Assembly (NCBI RefSeq): GCF_001625215.2
Contig: NC_030389.2
Location: forward strand, 3,384,930-3,448,929
Direction: 5' to 3'
Source of the DNA: Daucus carota subsp. sativus
Taxonomy: Eukaryota; Streptophyta; Magnoliopsida; Apiales; Apiaceae
Length of the DNA: 64,000 nucleotides
Position numbers and translations under genes: made by a program. How positions within the stretch are numbered: the first letter of the stretch is position 1; each line of letters starts with the position of its first letter. The notes beneath the pieces are model-generated. The model was not told the origin of the DNA and did no database searches. It was given only the letters and a program-made list of their open reading frames with translations. Shown piece by piece: positions 21,702 through 34,315 of the stretch.

Positions 21702-22486
21702 TTGCCTAAATTTGAGTCTGGAAGCCTTACTAGCAAATGTGTTTATAAAGTGTCCTGGAAGGACTGCTGCTATCCCAGAGATGAAGGGGGACTTGGCCTA
21801 AAGAATATTCATATCTGGAATGAAGCAGCTGCCATCTTTCAGTTATGGCGTATTATTGTAAAAGCTGAATCTTTGTGGGTGCATTGGATATATCAATATG
21901 AGCTTAAGAGAAAAGGATTCTGGACTATGCAAATTCCTTCTAAATGCCCTTGGTCTTGGCGAAAAATTCTTAACAGCAGAGCTAAAGCTAGCAACTATAT
22001 TCGATATATTCCTGGCACCTCATCTCAGTTTCTATTGTGGCATGACCCTTGGCTTAACAATTGTCCCCTGATCACTTTTTTTTATCATTCTTTGATCACG
22101 GCTATGGAGTCTCGATTCTTAGCTGCTCTGAACACCATTCAATCCGATGGTGCTTGGGTTCTTGGTGTAAGTGATCACATTGCTGTTCGTGAATTGAGAA
22201 ACCTGTGTGATAGTATCACACCCCGTGGTATCGACAGAATTGTATGGGAGGGTGCATCTAAGGTATCTGTATCTAATATTTATGAATCCCTGTCTGATCA
22301 TACCTCTGGTCCTCCTTGGTTACTGTTTGTCTAGAACAAGTTTCATATCCCTAAATATGCTTTTACAGCGTGGCTGATTATGAAAGAGCGGTTGTGGACC
22401 AGGGACCGTATGTTATCCTTTTGCATGAATATTGATCGTGGCTGCCTTCTTTGTACAGGATTCTTTGAGACTCATTCTCACTTGTA
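21702..22486 (+). mobile_element. LINE reverse-transcriptase C-terminal fragment
   Basis: The open frame reads KVSWKDCCYPRDEGGLGLKN, then LWRIIVKAESLWVHWIYQY, then a W-x-D-P-W block (LLWHDPWLNN). After one in-frame TAG at about 22,332 it continues with HIPKYAFTAWLIMKERLWTR and the Cys pair of GCLLCTG followed by ETHSHL. This is the zf-RVT (reverse-transcriptase zinc-binding) region of plant L1-type LINEs. The reverse transcriptase and endonuclease domains are absent. It lies inside the copy-3 PPR flank and is absent from copy 2. Confidence 0.85.
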
Positions 22487-22729
22487 CAGTGTTGCAACAA
22501 ACCTATCAATATGGACCTTCACCTTCCACTCTTGCAAGTTTAATAAATATCATCTCAACGTCTTATTTTTCTTTTGGGCTAGTAACAAGCGCTTGTAAGT
22601 TGGCAAAGTACCAGAGTGCCCACCCCCAGGAGCTTCCATGATTTAATCGTCACAATTTTATCTTTGACTGATACATGGGTTGTGTTCGGCTGCCCATTAG
22701 CATTTTCAGCTATGATCCCGAATGCCCCT

Positions 22730-22830
22730 ATACTCCTGCTTCATCTATACTTCATTAGCAACTTCAACAGTTACTTTATAAGCTATCGAACTTACTTGAA
22801 TCAAGAGAGCAGGATCCCGGCGCTCCTTAA
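22730..22830 (+). pseudogene. Short fused PPR scrap
   Basis: A piece resembling the KLQQLL region of the presequence (AACTTCAACAGTTACTTTAT) is joined to one resembling the SKEQDPALL tail (GAGCAGGATCCCGGCGCTCC). The same fusion is at about 14,515-14,590 in copy 2. Confidence 0.5.
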
Positions 22831-23104
22831 ATCAGTTTTACTGTTTCTAAATCGGATCAGGGTGTTTATATATTACTGGTACTCTTTTTTTTTTTGCAAT
22901 CGATGCATCATGCATATATAAAATGCATCAGATTTAACCTCTGTTTCTTTTGTCATCTTTAATTGAATATTAGTGACCTTGGTCAGAATCAAAGAGTGTT
23001 CCATTTGCCTGTCCCTCTGTTGTGATATGTGTGTGTTTTCTCCATTACCGTTGATTTGTTTACATTTAGTATTGTAGTAATGTCATAATGAGTTAATGTG
23101 ATAT

Positions 23105-23470
23105 CCCTGAAAGGTTTAACACCTACTGTTGACGAGGCTAGAAACCTTTTTCATAGTCTTCCTTTGAAGGGTTTACGCCCTACAGTCATATCCTACAACT
23201 TTATGATCAAATAATTGCTGGAAGAAGCATATAAAATGCTTTTGGAATTGAAAGAAAATAATTGCTTGCCTAGTGAAGTTACATACAACACTCTTATCTG
23301 TGGCTGCTTTAAGAATAAGATGTATGATGGAAGTTGTGTGCTTATAGATGAGACGTGTGCTCATTGTTTTTCTGCAGAAGCCTCTACCACCTCCATACTG
23401 TTCGATTTGCTGCAATCAAAAGAGCAGGAACCCGGTCTCCTTCCTTGCACAAGAAGTTCATGCCTGGACT
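23105..23470 (+). pseudogene. PPR C-terminal relic, copy 3
   Basis: GLTPTV is fused to DEARNLFHSLPLKGLRP, then a stop after FMIK. A fairly well kept end follows: LLEEAYKMLLELKENNCLP, EVTYNTLICGCFKNKMYDG and LLQSKEQEPGLL. It is the best preserved of the three relics but lacks most repeats. Confidence 0.8.
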
Positions 23471-23893
23471 ACATCAAGGAAAGAGTTTTGTAAGCTACAA
23501 AGTACTTCTAAATCGCTACAACTTTGTAATAGTTTGCTACGAAATTTGAAATTTGAAGTAAACTTTTTGCCCTTATCTTCAGTGCTGTTTTACAGAAACC
23601 TCTTAAACCCTCATGCTTAACACTTCACCTAAACATAAAGTCTAACGTATCCGTGCTTTTATTATCCTGTGACTCTGCTTGACCATGTATTAATGTTACA
23701 ATCCAACATTATGAAAATTGTTATGACTCATGATTCAGTCTTTCAGTAAAGCCTTGAAGTGAAGACATATATTACTCTGAATATTGTTGAAATGAGGTAT
23801 GAAAAATTGTGATTCTGCAACTGTTCATATAAACAGAGTTGTCCACACTGTACATGTTGACTAGGATTCTAATTAGTGAACCTGGAGTTCATG

Positions 23894-24496
23894 TAGGGTT
23901 AAAAATGGGGCGGGTTCGGGGCGGGGACTTCATTTCCCAGCCCCGCCCCATATATATTTTTCCTGCCCCGTCCCCGCCCCATTCCCCGCGGGGATTTATT
24001 TTTAATCCCCATCCCCGCCCCATCGGGGATTTAATATAATTTCGCCCCGCCCCGCCCTGCTGCTATAATATTACACTTTAAATAATTACTTTAAAATTTA
24101 GTAATTTTTTCTTCAGAATTTAATAAAAATATACGAGACATGTATATTAAAAGCAAAAAATTAAATATAATAGAAATCAAAGAGACATGTTATACATTGT
24201 AAAATTATAGTTTTGTGTATTATAAAATAATAATATTAAATATAATAAATATATTATATTATATATGATAAATATATTATATTAAATATAATTATTTATT
24301 TATATTAAATATATGCGCGGCGGGGCGGGGAATCCCCGCGGGGATTTAACAAATACCATACTTGCCCCCATATTTTGGCGGGGCGGAAAATCATTCCCCG
24401 TCACTACCCCATTCCCCATATTAGCGGGGCGGATCTGCCCCATTCGGAGCGGGTTGGGGCGGGTTCCCCATTTTCCCCACCCCATTTTTAACCCTA
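23894..24496. mobile_element. hAT-type MITE with 8-bp target duplication
   Basis: Perfect 17-bp terminal inverted repeats TAGGGTTAAAAATGGGG / CCCCATTTTTAACCCTA are flanked by AGTTCATG on both sides (23886-23893 and 24497-24504). The ends are GC-rich (CCCCGCCCC words, inverted) and the middle is very AT-rich. The 8-bp duplication and TAGGG ends fit the hAT superfamily. Open frames inside are only the repetitive GC arms. Confidence 0.92.
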
Positions 24497-25470
24497 AGTT
24501 CATGCATCAGCAACACAACTCTCTTACAATACAAAAATTGCATCCTCCGCACAATTAAGTCATGTCACAAAATTTCCGAAAATTTTCAAACGAGTAGACA
24601 TGATTTTGTCATTGAGTTTGGGAGGGTCTCTATATGATTGTGGTGTTCTTAACAATAAAGGAATTCCAGGCACTGCTTTAGAAAAAAAAGGGTCCGGATC
24701 CCTGACATTCGGACATAAGATACTAATAATCGATTATTCTGGACCAACATCCAAAAACGAGAGTCTGAAATGTCTGATACTCTGACCCTGTTCATTGCCA
24801 CTATTGTCAAGGATATATATTATTTCGGGCACCCCATGACCATTTCTGGACTAATTCACAGGAAAATGTGAATGTTGTGTATGCAATGACAGGAGACAAA
24901 AAACAGCTTGGTAGCTCTTTTTGCCTTGGTGAAATCATGGCCCAGTGTCACTTCTCTGCTTGTTACCATGCCTCTTTTTACCTATAACTAAACAACTCGA
25001 ATAATAACTCTTCAAGTTTCTGGATATTTACCTCGAAAAAAATCATGATCTTCATGATTAGTGATATCCATTTTCCGACAGTATCTTAGTTGGAGTTTTT
25101 GTAGGCATCCGTGCTTGCCTTATCCTGCGAGACCACGAACCAATGCTGCCATCCAACATTATGATAAATTTGTTATGACTCGTGAGTCTGTGACCATGAA
25201 GATGACAGAGTAAGCCAATAACATAAAGCCTTGAAGTGAAACTGTGAAACTATTTGATACCATATACAGACATCAAGTCTGAGTAATCTTGAAATCAGAT
25301 ACGAAACATGGTGATTCTGCATCTTTTCAGAGAAACAGAGGCATGGATCATGGTGAAAGACACCCTTGTGTCCACACTGTAAATGTTGACTAACCAAGAT
25401 TCTTAATCAGTGAAACTGGAGTTTATGCATCACTGTTTTTGTCACTTTCTTACCAACATAGAGCAACACA

Positions 25471-26890
25471 TGTTTCGGTGTCATCGGGTACACAGGATCC
25501 AGTACACAAGATCCCCGTATGTTATCTTACATGCAAGCATGATCTTGTTACTTATAAGTGGTGACAAACATTAAGGTACAAAAATATCATTTTCATCTTC
25601 ATTATAAAATTCTTGTAAAACAAGATTCATTTTAATTATCAAGTAGGTTTGGCACATTATGTTCCGGTTTTTGCCCAAGTGCAAATCCACTTTTTCAGGT
25701 CCTATTGATTAGGACAGTTTAGATATCAAACACACACCAGCGTATTATAGAGCAACACATGTCTCGGTGGCAAGATTTCTTTTCATAATTTCTTCCTTTC
25801 TACAACGTGATTCTATATTTCTATATTATATTTCTATATTTCTCACTCACCGATCAAACCCTAATCACTACTCTACGCTCTTATCCCTCTCTCTCGTTCA
25901 ATACTCTACACTCTTCTTGTGATATCTCCCATCTACGTATTGATGTTTGTGATCTCTTGAGAATTTTGGCACTTTGTGAAACAAGGCGTAACAAGTGCGT
26001 TTTAATTTATGAAAATCGATCATAAACTTCTTGCGACACATGGGTGTTGGATTCATTTAACAGACGGAGTCCATTCTCAAGTAATCATTTTCGGCGAAGC
26101 ATTCAAATCATTCAATTTGACGGAAGACTTTGCAACACACGTAAGTCTCGAGTAACAAAATCACGGACGAAGGTAAATCCCATGTGAAAAAAGCCATGGG
26201 TTAAGGTAATACGTTTATATTATATCACACACTATTTTACTTATTGTGCACTAAGCTGGGGTCTTCACGGAAACAACCTCTCTACTTTAAGGTCAAGGGC
26301 AGGGTTGCGTACATTTTACCTCCGCAGACCATGCTTTAAGCGGGAATACTGAGTACGTATGGTACGGTACATGTCTCGATGGCATCTAAAAATAAAAATG
26401 ATTTATAAATAAATTATGTCATGAGGTTAATTTCTATCATAAAAAATGTAAAAAATAATATATTGAATGCTTTAAATCAAATAACTTATTTTTGACTTTA
26501 AGCCGACCTACTTATTACACAAATATATATATATATATTGATTTAAAAGCAAATATAAGTTAAAAGCTAAATTTTAAACCTAGAGGAACAGACTCCTTGT
26601 CACTAAAAAATGGCGACAAACATTTAGGAACAAAAATCTCATTTTTCATCTTCACCGTAAAATTCTTGTAAATCAAGATCAATTTTAATCATCAAATAGA
26701 TTTGCCACATCAACAAAAATCTCATTATTCATCTTCACTGTAAAATTCATATAAACCAAGATCGATTTTAATTATCAAATAAATTTGGCACGTCATGTTT
26801 CGGCAGTTCGGCTTTTGTCCCAAGTGAAAACCACTCTTTCAGGTCCTATTGACTAGCAGGCAGAAGCCCGTAAACTTATAAGTTATAACT
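25471..26890. other. Gene-free spacer with repeat fragments
   Basis: No gene is supported. It contains a second AGCAACACATGTCTCGGTGG at about 25,748, a SINE-like piece at 26,255-26,365 and dispersed AT-rich repeat copies at 26,390-26,770. Confidence 0.45.
26255..26365 (+). mobile_element. SINE-like fragment (Au-type 3' region)
   Basis: The sequence GGAAACAACCTCTCTAC, then AGGGCAGGGTTGCGTACATT, then a CCGCAGACC...GGGAATACTGAGTA series resembles the widespread plant SINE 3' region 'gaaacagcctct...ggtaaggctgcgtacat...ccccagacc'. The tRNA-like head is not obvious, so it is probably truncated. Confidence 0.5.
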
Positions 26891-26894
26891 TATA

Positions 26895-27178
26895 CTCCCT
26901 ACGTCCGTCCATCCCATTTCTTTACACTTTCCTTTTTGGGATGTCCCATTCAATTCTTTACATTTCAAAATTTACCCAAAATAGTCAATGGTCTAATCAC
27001 TTCTTCACTTTTATTTCCTTTTCACACTACTTTTACTCCATTATCTTCTTTTTATACATTAAAAATCAATTGGTCCCACCACTTCACCTACTTTTCTTTC
27101 TCTTTTCCACTACTTTATACATATTTCTTAATCTCCGTGCCCAACCCAAACGATAAGAAATGGGAGGGACGGAGGGAG
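26895..27178. mobile_element. Stowaway MITE
   Basis: It begins CTCCCTACGTCCGTCCATCC and ends GGGAGGGACGGAGGGAG, flanked by TA (26893-26894 and 27179-27180). CCCATTTCTT near the left end pairs with AAGAAATGGG near the right. Open frames across it are by chance. Confidence 0.9.
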
Positions 27179-28380
27179 TAGTTTATTATGATTTAATATG
27201 AACTAAAACCCGTTTGATTATATGATTTATGACTTGACATGAATCATGACTTTAACATGATTTATAATTTGTTTTGACTGAACTTATGTCTTATGATTTA
27301 AAATGACTTTTGTGATAATCAGAGAGTTTAAAATGTTTGTTTAAATAATATTGATTTATCAATAATTTATGAGTTATTAAAAAAATAATGATAAAAATAA
27401 AAGTGAAATATTCAAACTTATGACTTATGAGTAATATATATCAAAAAAATATTTTTTTTAAAAATTAAGTAACTAAACATACATTTTCTAAATTAAGTCG
27501 GTTAAAAGTTAAAAATATGTCGAAAATGATTTAAATTTCATGTTTTAAGCCGAGTCAAAAAGGCTCTTGATGTGATAAACTGAGAGTTTAAAATATTTGT
27601 TTGGATAATTTGCAATGACTCATGAGTTATTAAAAATATAATAACAAAAAACGGTGATATATGGGTAACTTATGTCTTAAGGTTAAATTTTATCAGGAAA
27701 AAAGTTCTAAAAATTAATTCACTATAACAAAAATCTCAAACTAACTTCTGACTTTTAAGTTTTTGGCATTTTTCTAATTTTAAACCGACTTCTGACATAT
27801 TACACAAATAAACATTATAGTCAAATATGACTTAAAATCTAGACGTCGAGACTAAAACTATAAATGTTAGTTTATAGTGAATTGTATATTATACAATTTA
27901 TAAGATACAAAATACCATACAAAGTCCTAAATAGAAACCAATGCGATTAAGTAGAATGATGCGAATTTTGGGACTGGAGATGAACTCCGAAATGGGTCTA
28001 AACGGGGTGTAAGTGGGGCCTAATAGAGCCAGGTCGGGGATTAGTGGTCTATGTCAAATGAAATTATATTATATACATATATGTTTTTTATAATTATGTT
28101 ATAAATATTTGTTAAATCTCTTCAAATAATACTTAATTATTATTTTATCAATATCACATTACTATTATATCAAATTTGTATGAAATGATTATATTATTAT
28201 AATATGTCTCTTTGTAGTTAGTACTCATATTTATTATCATATTTACACTTTTGTTTGTGTTTTTTAGTAGTTGTTGTAGTTTTGAAATGATAAATATCAT
28301 ATATATTCAGTACAAGAAAAGATTTTAATTATTGTATATTTAAATTTTATTTCAAACTTCAACTAAAAATATTTCTTCTT

Positions 28381-28556
28381 AAGCATACAAACCGCACAAA
28401 CCGCACCGCACCACACCGCATTTTTGTGGTGCGGTTTACGCGGTTTTTATGCTAGCGTGGTGCGGTTGTGGTTTGAGTTTTCAACCAAACCGCATGCGCG
28501 GTTTGGTTCGCGGTTTTAACGAAAAACCGCACCGCCCGCACCGCGATCACCCCTAG
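28381..28556. mobile_element. One end of a decayed hAT-like MITE
   Basis: GC-rich, self-complementary words (AACCGCACCGC / GCGGTGCGGTT) end in GCGATCACCCCTAG, typical of plant hAT MITEs ending CTAGGGGTG. No matching left terminus was found nearby, so the element looks incomplete. Confidence 0.4.
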
Positions 28557-30429
28557 TCCATGAGGTCAAGGTTTGGCTCTTAAGATTGTTTGGAGCCTGT
28601 CCAGGGCGTATGAGGAGCCTTGGTGAGGTCCTAGCGGGCCCGGAGTAGATTGAGTGGGGGTGAGGGTGGGTCCTAGGTGGGTGAGGTCATAGTTCCTCTT
28701 GGTTCTCATTTTAGTTTTTATTTTAGTGGTTTCTATTTAAGTAATTGTATGTGTATAATGTATATATATATATATTAAAAATAGTTTAATAATTTATTTT
28801 TTAAATTTTCTTAAATAAAAATCAAAAAGTTAAGTATTTATTAAAAAGTTTAAAATAATTTCTTAAAATAATAAATTATATAATTATTAGAATACATCTC
28901 AAGATCTCAAACCATAAAATGAACTGAGGAAGTGTATAACTAACCAGCTCAGTCTATTTGGCTAAGATAAGAAATAGAATAGAAAATGATCACGGAGTAT
29001 ATATTCACTTTATAATTAGTCAATATATAATTAATATATAATATTTTTAGAATTTCGACTAACTAGAGAGTGATATTTTTTATACAAATTTTTCTAATGA
29101 GCGACTCATTTAAGTCTAAGTTTATGTTTAATGATGATTTTGAGACAATTTAAATAAGTGATTGATATTTTTGATATTTTAAATTATCTCAATATCTCTT
29201 GAATTATTTGTGAGATCTATTCAACTCGAAAGCAATAAAAGCACATATCAAATAGTAAAACTTTTTAGTTATGCTGTACACATCTGTAAATATCTGCATA
29301 TTTTCCGGAGATATTATTCCTTTGTATAATCGATATAAAAAAAATAGTAATATATAGATGAACTATTGAGTAAAAAAATAGTCATGCTAGTCAGAAGGAT
29401 TTTGGATGTATTTGATATTTATTCTTGGATTGACATGCTCAATTAACCTTGATTTTTTCCAAGTCTGGTACATTTGGATGCATTCTATTTTTCTTAAATC
29501 TAATTAATTAATACCTAATTTCGTACTTTAAATTTTGTTAAATGCTGCTGTATCCACCAGATTTTTCTCCCCTGTCAAATTAATAATTGTATAATTTCCT
29601 TTTGGAAATAAATTTTTAAGTGCCTCCTTCTATAGAGTGCATTAATGTGTTTAATTATATAAATAAGAAATAATATCATGTATTCAAATTTGTTCTCAAA
29701 TTTTATCATGAAAACAAATGTAAAAAGAATCAGATGTTAATTTAATTAATATGATGAAAATCATATTTAGCAAGAACAGTTTATATGTGAAATAGTACAA
29801 ACAATTATTCAACATTTTTGTGAAAAAAACAAATAATATTTTATAATATTTACATGTGATCAATTTTTTAAAAATCTCAAAATGCTAGGAATACCATCCC
29901 AACCTAAGTTAAGAGAGGGATCACTCAATGCTGGTAATCATGTCGTAACAATAACAATAATATAGTCACCGATTCTCACCCTTAAATATGTTGTCGCAGA
30001 CCCGGGCCCACTTAAATAATATAAATATATAATCAATCTAAGTTATTTTTGTCATGAGTTAAAATCTCACTGTATAAATTTGAAATTCTCGAAAACAGAT
30101 TTGGGTCCTCACATTTTCAATAATTAATATATATCTTGTGGATCCAAAATTAAGAATATAGCTTATAACCCGTGCGAAGCACGAACAGTTATATAATTCG
30201 TAATTTATTATTTAAATTTTAACATCATATTAGTAATATTTTAGTATTAATGAGTTCAATTTTAATTAAATTATATTAATCAACTGATTATAAGTGTTAC
30301 TCCATGATTAATGTTTGTATTAAAATAGAATATGATGGAGTTAAAAAAAGTTATATGAAGGTTTTGTTAAAAAAGATATTCAAAATTGAAAATTGAAAAT
30401 TTTATTTTTAACATCGTTATAATTTTTTG

Positions 30430-30563
30430 TAAGATATTATATGATAATATATTTTCATGAGTGTTTTTAGTATTTAAAGCTATTTTAATTTTTTTATAAG
30501 ATATTATATGATAATGTATTATCACGAGTGTTTTTATTATTTAAAACTATTTAACAATGTAAG
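30430..30563. repeat. Imperfect 67-bp tandem duplication
   Basis: TAAGATATTATATGATAAT recurs at about 30,430 and 30,497, each followed by similar GAGTGTTTTTA and TATTTAAA segments. Confidence 0.6.
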
Positions 30564-30833
30564 AGTAATAGACCTCCACATGTTGTAGAGTTGTAGTTTC
30601 AGTTGTATGAGTTATAGTTTCAGAGAGTACCGAACCAAAAAATATAACAAAAAGTTGGACCGCAAATTATACCATATTGACCTATTATATTATAGCATGA
30701 TTTTGGATTTAAAAAATCGAATGTTTGTAAAATAGAGTCAAGTTGTTGGATCAAGCATTCTTGTTAAGTATTTAATAAAATGATCCCTCTGTTTCTCTCC
30801 CCACGGGACTAAATCCCTCACTACATGTTACAT

Positions 30834-30841
30834 TATATATA
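30834..30841 (+). promoter_or_regulatory. TATA box of the ABCG gene
   Basis: TATATATA lies about 120 bases upstream of a good donor (GTAAGT at 30,954). This suggests a first non-coding exon at about 30,865-30,953 spliced to the acceptor TTGCAG at 31,166-31,171, just before the ATG. Confidence 0.5.
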
Positions 30842-31177
30842 GCTTGTGCTATTCAAACACTAAAGTACAATAAGCTCTAGGATCATGTTCAACAACATAA
30901 AAGACAGCCCAAGTAGAGATTTTTGAAACTGCAATCTAAATCTGTGAATATTTGTAAGTACATTAAATTTTTTGAGGTTAGTGGTTGGTAAATTTATCTA
31001 TAAGCATACAGAGTCTAAATATGTACCATGCATTGATTAGTCTAGTAATTAAGTTGATAATTGATATATTTAATATGATATCTGAAATTTTATGCATTTA
31101 AGTTGATTTAAGTACTGGTGTTGGTAGATATTCTTGTGTGTGACATTGGTCTTATAAGTAAAATCTTGCAGATTTGC

Positions 31178-34100
31178 ATGGCTATGTTTTCTGGCAGGAC
31201 TGCAGAGGTGCAGAGAGGCGAAATGAGGCCGAATGGGGCAGGCAGAGATGTCGAAGTTGCGGAGAATGGGGGAGGATTTGGGAGTGTGGATGGGGCTTAT
31301 TTGACATGGGAGGAGCTTTCAGTGACAGTTTCAGGTGGGAAGAATGGACCGAAATCGATACTGCAAGATCTTACTGGTTATGCTAGACCTGGTGAACTTT
31401 TGGCTATCATGGGTCCTTCTGGTTGTGGCAAATCTACTCTTCTTGATGCATTGGCTGGTAAATTTACTGCATTTTTTGTTTAGCTTAATTTTTTATTTTA
31501 TTTTTGGGGGAAGGGGTTTAGTGTTAGTTCTATCTGAATTTCGGAACTATTTGATGAATGTTCAAGATGCAAACTTTTTGCATTATTGGGTGATCTTGAT
31601 TCTGTATGTTATTTGTGTAAAGTTGTTCAATTGTGATTGATTCTGCAATTTTGTTGGTTTGGGATTCTAAATTTTATCTCTATGTGATGCATATATTCAA
31701 TTGCATGTAATCCAAATTCTGCAGGGGTTATCCCAAGGTTGACTACTTTTTTCATCTTCAAAATCTATGGGTTTTTTTTTCTTAGTTTCCCCTTGGTTGA
31801 TATTTTCTGCAGGGCTGTCCTTTTTTGTTCACTGGAAAAATAATTTTTATAATCTTAATTTCTTCTACAGAAACTGTAGCTTCTAAGTCTTTGTTATTAA
31901 TGTTATTCTATTTCCTACTTCGGAAAATTTAAATAAAAATAAAATGTGCAAAACTGCAGGGAGGTTGGCATCAAACACTAGGCAGACTGGAGATGTTCTA
32001 ATTAATGGCCGAAAACAACAGCTTACATATGGAACATCGGTAAGAAACACCTCTCCCCCAACTAGGATATCATCAGAAAATGTTAAGTGGCACTTTAAGT
32101 TTGTTTAATTGTCTGTCTGAATATAACAAAATAATTGTGCATAATGATCCTGTAATTCATATACATGGTTTCCAAATCAGGCCTATTTGACTCAAGAGGA
32201 TGTTCTAACATGTACACTGACGGTTAGAGAAGCTGTGTACTACTCGGCTATGCTGCAGTTGCCTAACGCGATGTCTAGGGCTGAGAAAATGGACAGGGCA
32301 GAGAAGACCATTCGTGAAATGGGCTTACAAGATTCAGTGAACACAAGAATAGGAGGATATGGAAACAAAAGCCTCAGCGGGGGACAAAAAAAGAGAGTTA
32401 GTATTTGCATTGAACTTTTAACGCGACCAAAACTTTTATATCTTGATGAGCCAACGAGTGGACTTGACAGCGCAGCATCATTTTATGTCATGAGCCAAAT
32501 TGTTAAACTTGCCCGGCAGTATGAGATGACTGTTCTGGCATCTATTCATCAACCTAGCAGTGAAGTCTTTGCACTCTTCCACAATCTATGCCTTCTTTCT
32601 TTGGGAAGAATGATATACTTCGGACCCTCCAATGTATCAAATCAGGTTATTGCAAAAGCTATAAAACAGAATGCAAAAACACTGTCATATATGTGATCTG
32701 ATTTTGACTCTCATTCATTTCTTTTTGTTGTAGTAGTTTTTTGCTACCAATGGTTTTCCAACTCCAGAGTTGCAGAACCCTGCTGATCATTTTCTTAGAA
32801 CTATAAACAATGATTTTGATCAGGTATACTCTTGTAATAAGTATTTTTTGTTTCCTGTAAACACTATCTTGACTCTTGTAGTTATTGTACAATTATGATC
32901 CAAACTAAACCATATATTACTGTCAGGATATTGAGCAAGGTCTTCCCGGTAAGTTGACTACAGAACAAGTAACTAATGTGCTCGTCGGAGCTTACAAGTC
33001 ATCTGATACTTGCAAAGAAATTCAAAGAACTATAGCCGAGATCATGACACAGGTAGGCCCCTAAACAATTCCCACCCAAAATCAAGTTAGAGTGAGCTCA
33101 ATAATGCAATCATTTAGAAAATTAAAGGGATCGCGTAGGAAGGGAAAAGATATCTACTGCATTATATAAAATTGACACATTTTATATAAATCATTTTGCT
33201 TTTGTAGGAAAGAGGGGTGATTGAGAGGAAGGGCAGTCAAGCTAGCTTTATCACGCAATGTATGGTCCTTACACAAAGATCATTTGTGAACATGTATCGT
33301 GACAAAGGTTACTACTGGTTGCGCTTTTTTGTATATATTGCTTTGGCTATAGGAATCGGCACCCTCTTTTATGATATCGGTTCAGGTTATGAATCAATTC
33401 ATGTAAGTGAATGGCTCTGAATTCTGCATGATGTTTTAATACGAGTTTGCTTCGGTGATTCTTATATTAAGATGAGTGTTTTATGTTTCAGTCTAGAGGT
33501 TCAATGCTCATGTATGTAGCTTCATTCTTGACAATAATGGCTATTGGAGGATTCCCTTCATTTGTAGAGGAAATGAAGGTTGGTTAAGCACTGTGTCATC
33601 AGTTTAGTTGCCTTTTAATTTGTAGATTATGTCAGATGATTAAATAAGAAACATTTTGTAGGTATTTGCTCGTGAAAGATTGAATGGACATTATGGGGCT
33701 GGACCATTTGTCATAGCCAATACACTTTCTTCAGCACCATTCTTATTTTTCATATCTTTGATTCCCGGTGGAATCATATACTATCTAGTGGGACTTCAAC
33801 GTGGAAACAAACAGTTTGTATACTTCCTATCGATACTCGTGACTTGTATGATGCTGGTTGAGAGCCTTATGATGGTTGTGGCGACAATGGTTCCAAATTA
33901 TCTGATGGGATTGACTACAGGTGCTGGGATTCAAGGGATAATGATGCTAAGTGGAGGGTTCTTTCAATTGCCTAATGATCTTCCAAATTTCTTATGGAGA
34001 TACCCTTTATACTACATATCTTTCCACAAATATGCATATCAGGGGCTGTACAAAAATGAGTTTGAAGGCCTTAAATTTCCTAGCAGTCCATCTGAAGGAG

Positions 34101-34315
34101 CTCCTCTGATCGACGGTGCAACAATTTTGAAAAATATATGGCAAGTAGAAACAGGTTATTCTAAGTGGATCAACGTTGTCATATTACTGGCGATGGTTCC
34201 TACTTACAGAATATTGTTCTTTTTCACGATCAAGATAGCCGAAAGAATAAAGCCTGTGGTCAGAGTGTTCATGTCTGATTCTCCTCACTCGGATGAAGAA
34301 ACAGGGAAGCAATAG
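31178..34315 (+). CDS. ABCG: ABCG half-size transporter (ABCG11/WBC11 clade)
   Basis: Eight coding exons with GT-AG borders: 31178-31457, 31960-32039, 32181-32645, 32737-32823, 32927-33052, 33208-33402, 33492-33578, 33662-34315. They give 657 residues. The nucleotide-binding domain comes first: Walker [10 protein letters not shown] (79-87), Q-loop Gln125, signature LSGGQ (185-189), Walker B LLYLDEP (205-211), H-loop His243. A six-helix membrane domain follows from about 350. The [11 protein letters not shown] and [11 protein letters not shown] motifs are typical of the plant ABCG11/12/13/15 group. Such half transporters dimerise in the plasma membrane and export cuticular lipids or other hydrophobic compounds; the substrate here is unknown. 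The ATG at 31178 follows a likely leader-intron acceptor, so upstream in-frame sequence is not coding. Confidence 0.93.

Larger units (their letters stand above)
21430..25470 (+). repeat. Shared PPR-unit downstream flank, copy 3
   Basis: The longest version of the flank. It resembles copy 2 up to about 21,677, is interrupted by a LINE fragment, and resumes at about 22,487. It then holds the PPR relic, a hAT MITE at 23,894, and the distal part matching 1,411-2,400. An older internal duplication is also visible: the ATCCAACATTATG segment occurs at about 23,702 and again at about 25,150. Confidence 0.75.
27181..30830. other. Long AT-rich spacer without a gene
   Basis: No coding signal. It holds dispersed repeats (27,220-27,560; 27,575-27,840), G-rich oddities around 27,960-28,050 and 28,560-28,690 that flank a hAT-like end, and an 'acccgtgcgaagcacgaac' palindromic phrase near 30,168 of a kind common in plant repeats. 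Confidence 0.45.

Noticed and set aside
24300..24558. Open frames on both strands rich in Gly, Pro and Arg
   Set aside because: Product of the GC-rich arms of the hAT MITE.
26936..27181. 80-codon open frames
   Set aside because: They lie entirely inside a Stowaway MITE with clear TIRs.
31118..31177. Upstream extension of the ABCG protein
   Set aside because: No ATG at the frame start and an acceptor-like TTGCAG lies at 31,166-31,171, so this is probably leader intron.
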